Source: Pectobacterium betavasculorum
Lineage (GTDB): Bacteria; Pseudomonadota; Gammaproteobacteria; Enterobacterales; Enterobacteriaceae
DNA: 64,000 nt
Direction: 5' to 3'
Assembly (NCBI RefSeq): GCF_000749845.1
Contig: NZ_JQHM01000001.1
Span: 310,001-374,000, forward strand
The notes beneath the pieces are model-generated. The model saw only the letters and a program-made list of their open reading frames with translations, made no database searches and was not told where the DNA came from. This document shows, piece after piece, positions 1 to 8,731 of the stretch; within the stretch, counting starts at the first letter, position 1, and each line of letters opens with the position of its first letter. Made by a program: the position numbers and the translations under genes.

Positions 1-146
1 GAAGATAAGCCAGTTCTTTGAATAGTATGCCCTGAATCATTCAGGTTGCGTAACCGAACGTTAGCATTTGGAACAAGACGCAGCGTATGTATGACGGGTA
101 TAGAAGAGGTTTATCTGATAGATACCGGTGTCGAATGGAGAATAAG

Positions 147-728
147 ATGAGACTGTGTGACCGTGACATTGAAGCCTGGCTGGATGATGGCCGACTGGTG
201 ATTACACCCCGTCCGCCAACTGAGAGGATCAGTGGTGCGACCGTTGATGTTCGTTTGGGAAATCAGTTTCGCGTCTTCCGCGGACACACGGCGGCTTTCA
301 TTGACTTAAGCGGCCCGAAGGATGAAGTCAGTGCGGCGCTGGATCGCGTTATGAGTGATGAAATTAATTTGCCAGAAGGTGAGGCATTCTTCCTGCACCC
401 AGGGGAATTAGCTCTGGCCGTGACGTTTGAGTCTGTCACGCTGCCGGATAATTTGGTGGGCTGGCTGGACGGTCGTTCTTCTCTCGCTCGTTTGGGATTG
501 ATGGTTCACGTCACCGCACACCGCATCGATCCAGGTTGGCAAGGAAGAATTGTGCTGGAGTTCTATAATTCAGGTAAGTTGCCGCTGGCGTTACGTCCCG
601 GCATGATGATTGGTGCACTGAGTTTTGAACCGCTTTCCGGGCCGGCAGCTCGTCCATATAACCGCCGTCAGGATGCCAAATATAAAGATCAACAGGGTGC
701 GGTAGCGAGCCGGATCGATAAAGACTAA
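147..728 (+). CDS. dcd: dCTP deaminase
   Basis: Deaminates dCTP to dUTP in the cytoplasm, feeding dUTPase and thymidylate synthesis. The 193-residue product from the ATG at 147 matches the usual enterobacterial Dcd length and begins [12 protein letters not shown]. The trimeric dUTPase/Dcd fold motifs are visible: [10 protein letters not shown] around residues 111-120, [10 protein letters not shown] around 123-132, and the C-terminal [11 protein letters not shown] tail. An upstream in-frame ATG at 87 would add 20 residues with no family counterpart, while GGAG at 137-140 lies six bases before 147, so 147 is chosen. asmA follows after 57 bases, as in E. coli (udk-dcd-asmA). Confidence 0.96.
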   Translation: MRLCDRDIEAWLDDGRLVITPRPPTERISGATVDVRLGNQFRVFRGHTAAFIDLSGPKDEVSAALDRVMSDEINLPEGEAFFLHPGELALAVTFESVTLPDNLVGWLDGRSSLARLGLMVHVTAHRIDPGWQGRIVLEFYNSGKLPLALRPGMMIGALSFEPLSGPAARPYNRRQDAKYKDQQGAVASRIDKD

Positions 729-785
729 GCGTTTGGCGACAGGCATGCAAAAGCAGGTAGCCGTACGTTTCGCAATGAGGATGGC

Positions 786-2621
786 ATGAGAAGATTTCTG
801 ACGACGCTTGCAATCCTGCTCGTAGTGCTGGTGGCAGGAATGACAGCCTTGGTCGTACTGGTTAATCCCAATGACTTCCGCGCTTACATGGCGAAGCAGG
901 TTGAGGAACGTAGCGGCTATCGCCTGCAACTGGATGGCGATCTGCGCTGGCACGTATGGCCGCAACTGAGTATTTTATCTGGCGGTATGTCATTAAGTGC
1001 ACCGGGTTCTAGTGCACCCATTGTCAGTGCTGAAAACATGCGCCTTGATGTGCAACTATGGCCGCTGCTGTCGCATAAGCTGGCCGTCAAACAGGTGATG
1101 CTGAAAGGCACCATCATTCGCCTGACGCCGGAAAGTGAAGCCAAACAGTCGAACAATGCGCCAATTGCCCCAGCGGGTTCGCAAGCCCCATCTGAAGAAC
1201 GGCGCTGGCGATTAGATATCGATAAGATAAAAGTTGCCGATAGCCTGTTGATTCTGCAACGTAGCGATAATGAACAGATTAATGTTCGCGATATTAATCT
1301 TGCGATGGAGCAGAGCAGCGATCGCCAGATCAATATCGAATTATCTAGCCGCATCAATCGCGATCAGCGCGATATTGCTTTCTCTCTCGCCGCTGCTGTC
1401 GATTTGCTGCACTTCCCGCAGCAGGTAAATGCCAATATTACCAAACTGGATTATCAGCTTCAGGGAGCGGGTATACCGGCAAACGGTATCAGCGGAACGG
1501 GAAGTGTTCAGGCAAGTTATCAACAGCAGCCTGAAAAAATCACGTTTAGCCAGCTTTCACTCAATACCAATAACAGCCAGTTGTCTGGGGCGGGTAGCGT
1601 GACGCTGGGTGATATCCCGCATTATGAATTGGATCTGTTATCTGAAAAACTGGATTTGGACTCTCTGCTGGGGATCGCGTCGGTAAAAGAGAATAACGTC
1701 ACTACGGTGGCCGTTAAACCAGCCGCTCCCGTTATTTCAAATGAAAGTGGCGCGGCAAAGCCAGAAGATAGCCTACAGCAATTCACCGCTCGTCTGTCGT
1801 TGCAGGCCGCATCGCTGAGCTACCGTGGGCTTGATGTCCGACAATTTGCGCTACGGGCAGACAATCAGCCAGGGTTGTTAGATATCACTACGTTAAGTGG
1901 CGAACTGGGGGAGGGGCATTTCTCATTACCCGCTAAAGTCGTGACAAAATCATCAACCAACATCACGCTACTGCCAGATCTCAAGAATATTGAACTGTCT
2001 CAACTGGTGTCTGCATTTGCGTTGCCTGCCAAGACGGTCAGCGGAAAATTGTCGATGATCGGACAATTTAGCGGAAACAGTATTGCACTACCTGCATTGC
2101 TCCAGCAATGGCAAGGATCGGCGACGCTGGAAGCCAATAATGTCCGTCTACAGGGCTTGAATATTCAGCAGATGGTGCAGATGGCTGTAGCGCGTAGCAA
2201 CGGAAATGTGCGAGGACAAGAGCGTTATGAGCGTTATACCGAACTGCAACAACTGACAGGAAAGGCACAGTTGAATGCAGGTAAGTTGCGACTTACCGAT
2301 CTCAATGGTCGCTCAGAACTGCTGTCGCTAAGCGGTGTAGGCCAATTCGATTTGCCCGCTCAAACGTGTGACGTCAACCTAAATGTCTCTATCACGCAGG
2401 GGTGGCAGGGCGATGAGCGACTCGTCAGCGTGTTGAAAAATACAGCGATTCCGCTACGCGTCTACGGCGAATGGGATAAATTGAATTACCAGTTGCAGGT
2501 GGATCAGTTATTGCGTAAACGTCTACAGGACGAGTTGAAGAAGCGCCTGAATGATTGGGCTAGCCAAAATCAGCAAAGCCAGAAGGGTAAAGACCTTAAG
2601 CAGTTGCTCGATCGTCTTTAA
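786..2621 (+). CDS. asmA: AsmA family outer-membrane assembly protein
   Basis: Inner-membrane-anchored periplasmic protein of the AsmA/TamB/YhdP bridge-like group, which influences outer-membrane biogenesis and lipid homeostasis; its exact reaction is not settled. The 611 residues are close to the E. coli length. One N-terminal membrane segment (about residues 5-28, rich in L/V/A) is followed by the AsmA signature NPNDFRAYMAKQVEERSGY and a long beta-rich periplasmic region. The C-terminal AsmA_2-type region ends in LRKRLQDELKKRLNDWA. GAGG at 777-780 precedes the ATG. It lies directly behind dcd in the conserved order. Confidence 0.94.
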   Translation: MRRFLTTLAILLVVLVAGMTALVVLVNPNDFRAYMAKQVEERSGYRLQLDGDLRWHVWPQLSILSGGMSLSAPGSSAPIVSAENMRLDVQLWPLLSHKLAVKQVMLKGTIIRLTPESEAKQSNNAPIAPAGSQAPSEERRWRLDIDKIKVADSLLILQRSDNEQINVRDINLAMEQSSDRQINIELSSRINRDQRDIAFSLAAAVDLLHFPQQVNANITKLDYQLQGAGIPANGISGTGSVQASYQQQPEKITFSQLSLNTNNSQLSGAGSVTLGDIPHYELDLLSEKLDLDSLLGIASVKENNVTTVAVKPAAPVISNESGAAKPEDSLQQFTARLSLQAASLSYRGLDVRQFALRADNQPGLLDITTLSGELGEGHFSLPAKVVTKSSTNITLLPDLKNIELSQLVSAFALPAKTVSGKLSMIGQFSGNSIALPALLQQWQGSATLEANNVRLQGLNIQQMVQMAVARSNGNVRGQERYERYTELQQLTGKAQLNAGKLRLTDLNGRSELLSLSGVGQFDLPAQTCDVNLNVSITQGWQGDERLVSVLKNTAIPLRVYGEWDKLNYQLQVDQLLRKRLQDELKKRLNDWASQNQQSQKGKDLKQLLDRL

Positions 2622-2647
2622 TTTTTTAGAAGTGCTGTGTTCTTGGT

Positions 2648-2675
2648 CGATTTGCTGATTCCTGTTAGCAAATCG
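2648..2675 (+). terminator. hairpin after asmA
   Basis: A perfect 9-bp stem, CGATTTGCT (2648-2656) with AGCAAATCG (2667-2675), and a 10-base loop lie 27 bases past the asmA stop. The following bases are pyrimidine-rich (ggcttctcctt) but there is no clean T run, so this may be a weak terminator or an mRNA 3'-end stabiliser. Confidence 0.4.
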
Positions 2676-2887
2676 GCGGCTTCTCCTTAATACTTTCCCT
2701 TAATCTGTTACTCTTCTCCCAGTCAGACTTTGTGCTTGATGTCTCTTTTTTAACTCTGCATATAAATATTTTTCTCTTTTTTTATTTTCTAAAGCAGTAA
2801 ACTCCGCTCCCTGTTTTCGGTGCGGTGCGATTCCGCTGCCGGGGAATTTCTGTCAGATAATTTATTACTCAGGTATCGAAACCCACT

Positions 2888-4240
2888 ATGCTCGAACTTT
2901 TGATTGGTGTTGCTGTAACGATTCTGGTTGGTCGTTACATTATAAAAGGGTACTCAGCGACCGGCGTGTTGCTGGTGGGAGGCCTGTTACTTTTGGCAAT
3001 CAGTGCCATGCTGGGGAAAAACGTATTGCCAGCCAGTGCAAAGGCAACGGGCTGGAGTGCGACGGATATTGTTGAATACGTAAAAATTTTGCTGATGAGC
3101 CGCGGTGGCGATCTCGGCATGATGATTATGGTGCTGTGTGGGTTTGCGGCTTATATGACACACATCGGTGCTAATGATGTCGTCGTTAAACTTGTTTCTC
3201 GCCCACTTAAAATGATCAACTCGCCTTATTTGCTGATGATTGCCGCCTATTTTGTCGCCTGTCTGATGTCTCTGGCTGTATCATCGGCTACTGGGCTGGG
3301 CGTGTTGTTGATGGCAACGCTGTTTCCCGTCATGGTGAATGTCGGTATTAGCCGCGGTGCCGCTGCGGCAATCTGCGCATCTCCGGTGGCATTGATCCTA
3401 TCGCCAACGTCGGGCGATGTGGTGCTTGCTGCGCAGGCATCGCAGATGAAATTAGTCGATTTCGCCTTTAAGGCCACGCTGCCTATTTCCATCATTGCCA
3501 TCGTGTGTATGGCCGTCGCGCATTTTTTCTGGCAGCGCTACCTGGACAACAAGGCGAATGTCAGCCATGAGATTCTGGATGTCAGCGAGATCATGACGAA
3601 TGCTCCGCGTTTTTACGCCATTCTGCCGTTTACGCCGATCATGGGCGTACTGGTCTTTGATGGCAAATGGGGGCCTGAGCTTCATATTATCACCGTACTG
3701 GTTATCTGTATGGTGCTTGCCGCGGTGCTGGAATTTTTCCGATCATTCAACGGGCAGAAAGTATTTGATGGGCTAGATGTTGCTTATCGGGGCATGGCAG
3801 ATGCCTTCTCTAACGTTGTAATCCTGCTGGTTGCAGCTGGTGTCTTTGCTCAGGGGCTTGGCACCATTGGCTTTATCAGCGGATTGATTGGCCTTGCGCA
3901 GTCATTTGGCAGCGGTGGGTTGGTGATTATGCTGGTACTGGTGGTCATAACGATGCTGGCGGCTATGACGACGGGCTCAGGTAATGCGCCGTTCTATGCG
4001 TTTGTAGAGCTGATTCCAAAGCTGGCGTCACAAATGGGCATCAACCCTGCTTATCTGGCCATTCCGATGCTTCAGGCTTCCAATTTGGGCCGTACTATTT
4101 CTCCGGTATCCGGTGTGGTCGTTGCTGTCGCTGGGATGGCGAAAATATCGCCATTCGAGGTGGTGAAGCGCACATCGGTTCCCGTACTGGTTGGGCTGAT
4201 TGTGGTGGTGATTGCCACCGAGATTATGATACCTGCCTGA
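2888..4240 (+). CDS. dcuC: anaerobic C4-dicarboxylate transporter DcuC
   Basis: Inner-membrane carrier that exports succinate or exchanges C4-dicarboxylates during fermentation. The 450-residue product is close to E. coli DcuC across its length: GYSATGVLLVGGLLLL near the start, SRGGDLGMMIMVLCGFAAYM around 75-95, TSGDVVLAAQAS in the middle and SPVSGVVVAVAGMAKISPF near the end. It has a dozen or so strongly hydrophobic segments. The 266-base upstream gap is AT-rich (2755-2800); I saw no convincing FNR or CRP palindrome. The gene is inserted between asmA and yegH relative to E. coli. Confidence 0.93.
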   Translation: MLELLIGVAVTILVGRYIIKGYSATGVLLVGGLLLLAISAMLGKNVLPASAKATGWSATDIVEYVKILLMSRGGDLGMMIMVLCGFAAYMTHIGANDVVVKLVSRPLKMINSPYLLMIAAYFVACLMSLAVSSATGLGVLLMATLFPVMVNVGISRGAAAAICASPVALILSPTSGDVVLAAQASQMKLVDFAFKATLPISIIAIVCMAVAHFFWQRYLDNKANVSHEILDVSEIMTNAPRFYAILPFTPIMGVLVFDGKWGPELHIITVLVICMVLAAVLEFFRSFNGQKVFDGLDVAYRGMADAFSNVVILLVAAGVFAQGLGTIGFISGLIGLAQSFGSGGLVIMLVLVVITMLAAMTTGSGNAPFYAFVELIPKLASQMGINPAYLAIPMLQASNLGRTISPVSGVVVAVAGMAKISPFEVVKRTSVPVLVGLIVVVIATEIMIPA

Positions 4241-4263
4241 TAACCGAAATTAGTTAAACAGCT

Positions 4264-4293
4264 GCACCTTTAGTTTATGTAGTCTAGAGGTGC
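4264..4293. terminator. shared hairpin between dcuC and hepT
   Basis: GCACCTTTAG (4264-4273) pairs with CTAGAGGTGC (4284-4293), with one G-T pair, around a 10-base loop. It lies 24 bases past the dcuC stop and overlaps the last codons of the convergent hepT gene. There is no long T run, so termination is only a suggestion. Confidence 0.35.
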
Positions 4294-4703
4294 TGACTGT
4301 CATCGTATCGGGCTACTTCTTTGATGAAACGTTCAAAGTCGCTTAAACGATGAGAAATGACGTGGATGACAATATCCAGATTGAGCGTCTGATAGTCATG
4401 CACGGCAATATTTCTTAATCCCACCATTTTTTGCAAATTATCAGACAGATCAATTGTAATTATCTGGTTTGCGGAGAGAAGTGCGAAGCTATCTCGGCTG
4501 CTTTGTGGTATGCCTAACTGCTTGGCGCGGATAAGATAATTAGCAATATCAATAGCGGCCTCGCAGGCACGCTGTATGTTAAGTATGACGGAATCTTGCT
4601 TCGTGAAGTTTTGACGAAGCCCTTCCTCAGTATCGAATTCCTCACGGATACGACGTAGGCATCTTTGTATGGTGCTGCTTTTGTTGAGTAAGATATCTGT
4701 CAT
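4284..4703 (-). CDS. hepT: HepT-like ribonuclease toxin (DUF86)
   Basis: Toxin of the HepT/MntA type II (also called type VII) toxin-antitoxin family, a HEPN-domain RNase. The 139-residue helical protein carries the HEPN active-site motif R-X4-H-X-Y as RNIAVHDY, with R97, H102 and Y104 by my count. In the characterised Shewanella pair, the tyrosine of this motif is the residue AMPylated by MntA. The start overlaps the stop of the upstream mntA gene by four bases (ATGA), so the two are translationally coupled, antitoxin first. The N-terminal region is longer than in minimal DUF86 proteins. Confidence 0.85.
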   Translation of the reverse strand: MTDILLNKSSTIQRCLRRIREEFDTEEGLRQNFTKQDSVILNIQRACEAAIDIANYLIRAKQLGIPQSSRDSFALLSANQIITIDLSDNLQKMVGLRNIAVHDYQTLNLDIVIHVISHRLSDFERFIKEVARYDDSQHL

Positions 4704-5083
4704 GCTTTTAGATCCTGATTAAAGCTACGAATGATATCCGCACGCTCTTTTTGCAGATGCTGGTACATTGAAAGTGTTGTCATTTCAAATTCTCCCGCCG
4801 CTGCTTTTGCATCATAAAGTAGCTTGCCGTTACGAACGATCTCCATTTTTAATACCGTTGAGGCCTGCAATAAATCGATAAGATCGACATCACGGCCCAC
4901 TATTTTTGCTAACTGGTGAGATAGCTCCCAACGTTCAACGGGATCCAGTTTTCTCGTAGTCATGATTGCGATATCAACATCGCTGTCTTCTCTGGCATTG
5001 CCCGTTGCCTGGGAACCAAAGAGATAAATAATCTTGATGTCGGGTATCTGTTTTTTTAATGTTAAAACGATCTTATCGAACAT
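4700..5083 (-). CDS. mntA: MntA-like nucleotidyltransferase antitoxin
   Basis: Minimal nucleotidyltransferase that neutralises HepT by adding AMP to its active-site tyrosine. The 127-residue product has the diagnostic GS-X10-D-X-D motif intact: GSQATG at 23-28 and SDVDIAI at 34-40, so D35 and D37 would bind the metal. It is first in a two-gene operon and overlaps hepT by four bases. Enzymes with these residues could belong to a general DUF4111/aminoglycoside-type nucleotidyltransferase, but size and the hepT neighbour make MntA much more likely. It sits between dcuC and yegH, a typical place for an acquired module. Confidence 0.86.
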   Translation of the reverse strand: MFDKIVLTLKKQIPDIKIIYLFGSQATGNAREDSDVDIAIMTTRKLDPVERWELSHQLAKIVGRDVDLIDLLQASTVLKMEIVRNGKLLYDAKAAAGEFEMTTLSMYQHLQKERADIIRSFNQDLKA

Positions 5084-5226
5084 GTAATAGCCCCCGTTCC
5101 TACGATTGTCTTATTGTCTGACAGGATTGCCCGAACATCAATTTATTGCCAGCCAAAGGAAAGAGAGACGTTATCCCTTCCACCTCTGTCACCTCTGTCT
5201 ATTTCACGCTTTATTGACCTACTTCA

Positions 5227-6813
5227 TCACACTTCAAAATCAGTTTGTGGCTCGTCGTTCGGTGTGATGCGGACCTCCACGATACGGTGACTTTCCACCG
5301 CTAGAATAGTGAACTGATAGTTATCGATTGATAATGTATCGCCCACTTGCGGAACTCGCTGAGCGTGCTCCATCAGCAGCCCTGCCAGCGTGTAGTATTC
5401 GCGTTTCTCATCCAGAGTCAGCGGAACATACATCGTCAGGTCTTCCAGCGGAATATAGCCGTTCACGGTCCAACTGCCGTCGCCATTCTGCTGAATGCTA
5501 TGGCGTGCATCGCGTTCTTCTCCTTCGCGCGGTAGGTTGCCCGCGATGGTTTCCATCACGTCACTTAATGTGACAATCCCTTCCATCGAACCAAACTCAT
5601 CAACGACAAACGCAAAATGTGTTCTTCCTTCTCTAAACTGTTCTAACGCCTGCAAAAGAGAAAGCTGTTCAGGAAAGACTAGCGGCTGACGAATCAGAAT
5701 ACGTGGGTTAAACGGTTCGCGGTTTAGCTGTTGTTGTAGCAAATCAGCAACATGCACGATACCTAGCGGTTCATCGGAGGTATTATTGTCGGTGACCACG
5801 AGCCGGGAGTGCTGGTTGGTCTTTAACAGCTTAGCTAGCGCATCCTGTGTGATATCCAACTCAACCGACTCGATATCGTGTCGCGAGGTCATAATACTGC
5901 TGATGGTTCGCTGTGCCAGCCCTAATACCCGCTTTATCATCCGGCGTTCCTGAATATTGAAAACTTCCTGACCTGCTCGGGTATTGTCTGCGATCATCGA
6001 CGAGGTTTGATTGTCCAGCTCTGCTTCTTCATGATTGCCGCGCAAAATACGCAAAACAACCTCTGCGGTACGCTGGCGTAGCGGAACCGTAGAAGAAAGA
6101 AAGCGTCGACGGTTAAACAGGGAAACCTGATTTAACATCTCGATCAGCACCGAGAAGCCTATCGCAGCGTAGAGATAGCCTTTGGGGATATGGTAACCAA
6201 ACGCATCTGCTACCAGACTGAAACCAATCATCAACAGGAAGCTGAGGCACAGGATAACGATAGTCGGGTGTTCAGCGACAAAACGGGTCAGTGGCTTGCT
6301 GGCTAGCAGCATCAGGAAGATGGCAATAGTGACAGCGGACATCATTACCAGCAGATGATCGGTCATGCCGACAGCGGTGATCACGGAATCCAGCGAGAAT
6401 ATCGCATCCAGCACCACTATCTGAGCGACTACCGGCCAGAAACGTGCCCCTTTACGTTGGGCTTGCTGTTCCTCATCTTTCCCTTCGAGACGTTCGTTGA
6501 GTTCCATGGTGGCTTTAAAGAGTAGAAATAGCCCACCAATCAGCATGATAACGTCTCGTGCGCTGAATGTATGACCAAGGAACGTGAATAGGGGGGTCGT
6601 CAAAGACACTAGCCAGGAAATGGACGTCAGTAAGCCCAAGCGCATAATCAGGGCAAGCAACAGACCAACGACTCTGGCTTTGTCACGTTGTTCTTTGGGT
6701 AATTTCTCAGCCAGAATGGCGATGAAGATAAGATTATCAATGCCCAGAACCAGTTCCAGGACAACCAGCGTGGCCAACCCGGCCCATATCGTTGGATCAG
6801 CGATCCACTCCAT
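5227..6813 (-). CDS. yegH: TerC-CBS-CorC inner-membrane protein YegH
   Basis: Integral membrane protein with three parts: a TerC-like domain (about residues 1-215, seven or so membrane segments, with [20 protein letters not shown] and [17 protein letters not shown]), a CBS pair (about 305-425) and a C-terminal CorC/HlyC transporter-associated domain (about 440-520). TerC proteins are linked to metal efflux or loading of secreted metalloproteins; YegH itself is not well defined. The 528-residue product from 6813 matches E. coli YegH (527). The frame stays open for 38 more codons upstream, but MEWIADP at 6813 is the family start and has AGGTGA before it. It is the asmA-wza neighbour in E. coli too, here on the opposite strand. 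Confidence 0.92.
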   Translation of the reverse strand: MEWIADPTIWAGLATLVVLELVLGIDNLIFIAILAEKLPKEQRDKARVVGLLLALIMRLGLLTSISWLVSLTTPLFTFLGHTFSARDVIMLIGGLFLLFKATMELNERLEGKDEEQQAQRKGARFWPVVAQIVVLDAIFSLDSVITAVGMTDHLLVMMSAVTIAIFLMLLASKPLTRFVAEHPTIVILCLSFLLMIGFSLVADAFGYHIPKGYLYAAIGFSVLIEMLNQVSLFNRRRFLSSTVPLRQRTAEVVLRILRGNHEEAELDNQTSSMIADNTRAGQEVFNIQERRMIKRVLGLAQRTISSIMTSRHDIESVELDITQDALAKLLKTNQHSRLVVTDNNTSDEPLGIVHVADLLQQQLNREPFNPRILIRQPLVFPEQLSLLQALEQFREGRTHFAFVVDEFGSMEGIVTLSDVMETIAGNLPREGEERDARHSIQQNGDGSWTVNGYIPLEDLTMYVPLTLDEKREYYTLAGLLMEHAQRVPQVGDTLSIDNYQFTILAVESHRIVEVRITPNDEPQTDFEV

Positions 6814-7155
6814 ATCTATTTTTTCACCTTTTAATGAACATAACCCCGATAGCGTATCAGGGCGTGCACGGATGAACCAGAATTTGCAGGGATAATCTTG
6901 GCGTACTGTGTTGTAAGTAAAAACCATGGTGTATTTTTGTACGTTTTTTTATGTGAATCAGCTCGTATTAATATTAATTAGTGTTAAAAAATCCCATTAT
7001 CTACCTTAAGCAAAATTTTATGCTGTATAACAGGGATACAGGTCGTAACATTTGATCATGTCATGTGTCCGAGCATAGAATACCGCGCCATTGCTAATCT
7101 ACACATAATTATATGGTTTTATATCCCGTGCAGCCGTTTTTATGATTGAAACAGG

Positions 7156-7183
7156 CTGACTTTATTCTTTTAGTCGGTTTTTT
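7156..7183 (+). terminator. terminator-like hairpin with no gene before it
   Basis: CTGACT (7156-7161) pairs with AGTCGG (7172-7177, including one G-T pair) and is followed by six T residues. On the plus strand there is no gene upstream to terminate, because yegH runs the other way. It may be chance or the end of a short transcript starting in 6900-7150. Confidence 0.3.
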
Positions 7184-7217
7184 ATACTTATGGAGGTTTT
7201 GCCACAGTGGATGTTCA

Positions 7218-7231
7218 TAGTCTTATTCCTA
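7218..7231 (+). promoter_or_regulatory. possible RcsAB box
   Basis: TAGTCTTATTCCTA matches 10 of 14 bases of the RcsAB consensus TAAGAATATTCCTA, with the right half TATTCCTA perfect. It is about 135 bases before the TATAAT box, a reasonable place for the activator that drives enterobacterial exopolysaccharide operons. The left half is poor, so this is a candidate only. Confidence 0.35.
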
Positions 7232-7364
7232 AAAAACCCTCCCTAAACATCTTGTCCTTGTGCTCCCACTTGTGTGGTCAATACTATGTTAGCGTTTTTG
7301 GCTGAGTGACTGCTCTAGTTGGGCTTTGAGATAAAAGTGCTCATTTGGCGGTATATTGTACCCG

Positions 7365-7370
7365 TATAAT
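7365..7370 (+). promoter_or_regulatory. -10 element of the exopolysaccharide operon
   Basis: A perfect TATAAT with no good -35 hexamer at 16-18 bases (the bases around 7342-7347 are catttg), which suggests an activator-dependent promoter. A start near 7377 would put the leader hairpin and ops element inside the transcript, as required for RfaH action. Confidence 0.5.
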
Positions 7371-7389
7371 AAAAAATCATGATAAATCC

Positions 7390-7418
7390 GTAGCTTAACA
7401 CTTTAAAGCTTAAGCTAC
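7390..7418 (+). other. leader RNA hairpin upstream of ops
   Basis: GTAGCTTAA (7390-7398) and TTAAGCTAC (7410-7418) form a perfect 9-bp stem around an 11-base loop. It would be transcribed just before RNA polymerase reaches the JUMPstart element 20 bases on. Confidence 0.5.
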
Positions 7419-7438
7419 AGGATAGGGGCGTACTTTTA

Positions 7439-7477
7439 CAGTGCATTGGTAGCTACAAGCCAAGGGCGGTAGCGTGC
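7439..7477 (+). promoter_or_regulatory. JUMPstart element with ops (RfaH recruitment)
   Basis: This 39-base stretch matches the JUMPstart sequence found in front of enterobacterial surface-polysaccharide operons, including CAGTGCATTGGTAGCT at its left end and the ops core GGCGGTAGCGTG at 7465-7476. RNA polymerase pauses at ops and recruits RfaH, which suppresses Rho and intrinsic termination through long operons. It lies 40 bases before the wecA-like start codon. The match is close to the E. coli/Salmonella form. Confidence 0.92.
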
Positions 7478-7516
7478 CTATAGCAAAAACGCAACATGGA
7501 CTACGGTGGTACAAAT

Positions 7517-8614
7517 ATGCAAGAGTCCACGCTAATATTCATAAGTGCTTTTGCCTCGCTTTTTTTGATAAGAAAGGCTGCGTTTAGAATCGGATTGGTG
7601 GATAAACCTAATGTCCGTAAAAAGCATCATGGTCATGTCCCACTTGTTGGTGGTGTGTCCATTTATCTTGCGCTTTGTGTGCTTTATGTACTGCGTGCTG
7701 ATTTACTTCCGCATTTTTTCCTCTATATGGGGTGCTCAACGGCACTGTTGATCGTTGGCATTATTGATGACCGCTTTGACCTGCCTGTGTTACCGCGAAT
7801 CGGGTTACAGACGTGCGTGGCCATCGCGATGATGTCTATGGGGGTGTCTATTTCCTCTTTAGGACATATTTTCTTTAATAATGAGATTTTTTTAGGCTCA
7901 TTGGGCTATGTCGTCACACTTTTTGCGGTCTGGGGGGCTATCAATGCTTTCAATATGGTTGATGGTATGGACGGCTTACTCGGTGGACTTTCTTTCGTCA
8001 CGCTTAGTGCTTTAGTTATCGTTTTTTATCTTGGGGGAAACAATGAGCTTGCACGTTGGAGCATGTGTTTTCTGGCGGCAATGCTGCCCTATATTTTGCT
8101 AAATTCGGGTATGTTGTTTGGGAAAAAATTCAAAGTCTTTATGGGAGATGCGGGAAGTACACTGATCGGGTTCTCCGTTATCTGGTTACTGATTCTTGCG
8201 ACTCAAGGTGAAAAGCGAGTAATGCAACCCGTAACTGCAGTATGGCTGATTGCTGTCCCACTTATGGATATGGCAGCCGTAATGATACGGCGTGTCGCCA
8301 GAGGGAGAAACCCTTTCAAGGCCGATCGTGAGCATTTGCATCATATCTTAATGCGTGTGGGTTTGACCCCGCATCAGGCCTTGATTGTGATTCTTCTTGT
8401 CGCGATGCTATTTGCCGCTATTGGTATTTTAGGCGAGCGTATTGGTATCGCTGAGTCTATTATGTTCAGTGTCTTTCTGATGGCTTTCTGCGGCTATTTC
8501 TGGATGATCAACCGGATATGGCGAGTGTTGACATGGTTTCGTAGAGCAACCCGAGGCTCGCATTCCGGTGTAACGAGCACCGATAAAAATGCTACCACGC
8601 CGTTAAAACGGTGA
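7517..8614 (+). CDS. wecA: WecA-like undecaprenyl-phosphate N-acetylhexosamine-1-phosphate transferase
   Basis: Polytopic inner-membrane enzyme of the MraY/WecA family that transfers a HexNAc-1-phosphate (GlcNAc in WecA) to undecaprenyl phosphate. Numbered from the ATG at 7517 (365 residues), it has DDRFD at 84-88, NAFNMVDGMDG at 143-153 and the HLHH motif at 273-276, all typical of WecA and in the right order, plus about ten hydrophobic segments. An upstream ATG at 7496 would add seven residues but has no ribosome-binding site, whereas GGTGG at 7505-7509 serves 7517. It is first in the operon, so it is probably a locus-specific paralogue of the enterobacterial common antigen wecA. A second initiating transferase (wbaP) lies in the same locus. 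Confidence 0.85.
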   Translation: MQESTLIFISAFASLFLIRKAAFRIGLVDKPNVRKKHHGHVPLVGGVSIYLALCVLYVLRADLLPHFFLYMGCSTALLIVGIIDDRFDLPVLPRIGLQTCVAIAMMSMGVSISSLGHIFFNNEIFLGSLGYVVTLFAVWGAINAFNMVDGMDGLLGGLSFVTLSALVIVFYLGGNNELARWSMCFLAAMLPYILLNSGMLFGKKFKVFMGDAGSTLIGFSVIWLLILATQGEKRVMQPVTAVWLIAVPLMDMAAVMIRRVARGRNPFKADREHLHHILMRVGLTPHQALIVILLVAMLFAAIGILGERIGIAESIMFSVFLMAFCGYFWMINRIWRVLTWFRRATRGSHSGVTSTDKNATTPLKR

Positions 8615-8731
8615 ATTGCTAGCGTTTTATACCGTAGACTTCAGGGTAATCTAATAATTTATTCTCTATAATGATGGGCTATTTTGTAGGGATTTGCGCA
8701 ATATTCAATCAAGAGCGATGGCATAGACAGG

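Larger units (their letters stand above)
6814..7516. promoter_or_regulatory. regulatory gap between yegH and the exopolysaccharide operon
   Basis: About 700 bases without a supported gene. The left part should hold the yegH promoter. The right part holds, in order toward wecA: a terminator-like hairpin (7156-7183), an RcsAB-like half site (7218-7231), a TATAAT box (7365-7370), a 9-bp leader hairpin (7390-7418) and the JUMPstart element (7439-7477). Each is listed separately. Confidence 0.7.

Noticed and set aside
31-45. Small palindrome CCTGAATCATTCAGG before dcd
   Set aside because: Short stem without a T run; the upstream gene is outside the window, so no role can be given.
5140-5210. Direct repeat CACCTCTGT x2 between mntA and yegH
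   Set aside because: Only two 9-base units; likely chance, no array.
6814-6927. 38-codon N-terminal extension of yegH
   Set aside because: The family starts MEWIADP; a ribosome-binding site is placed for 6813.
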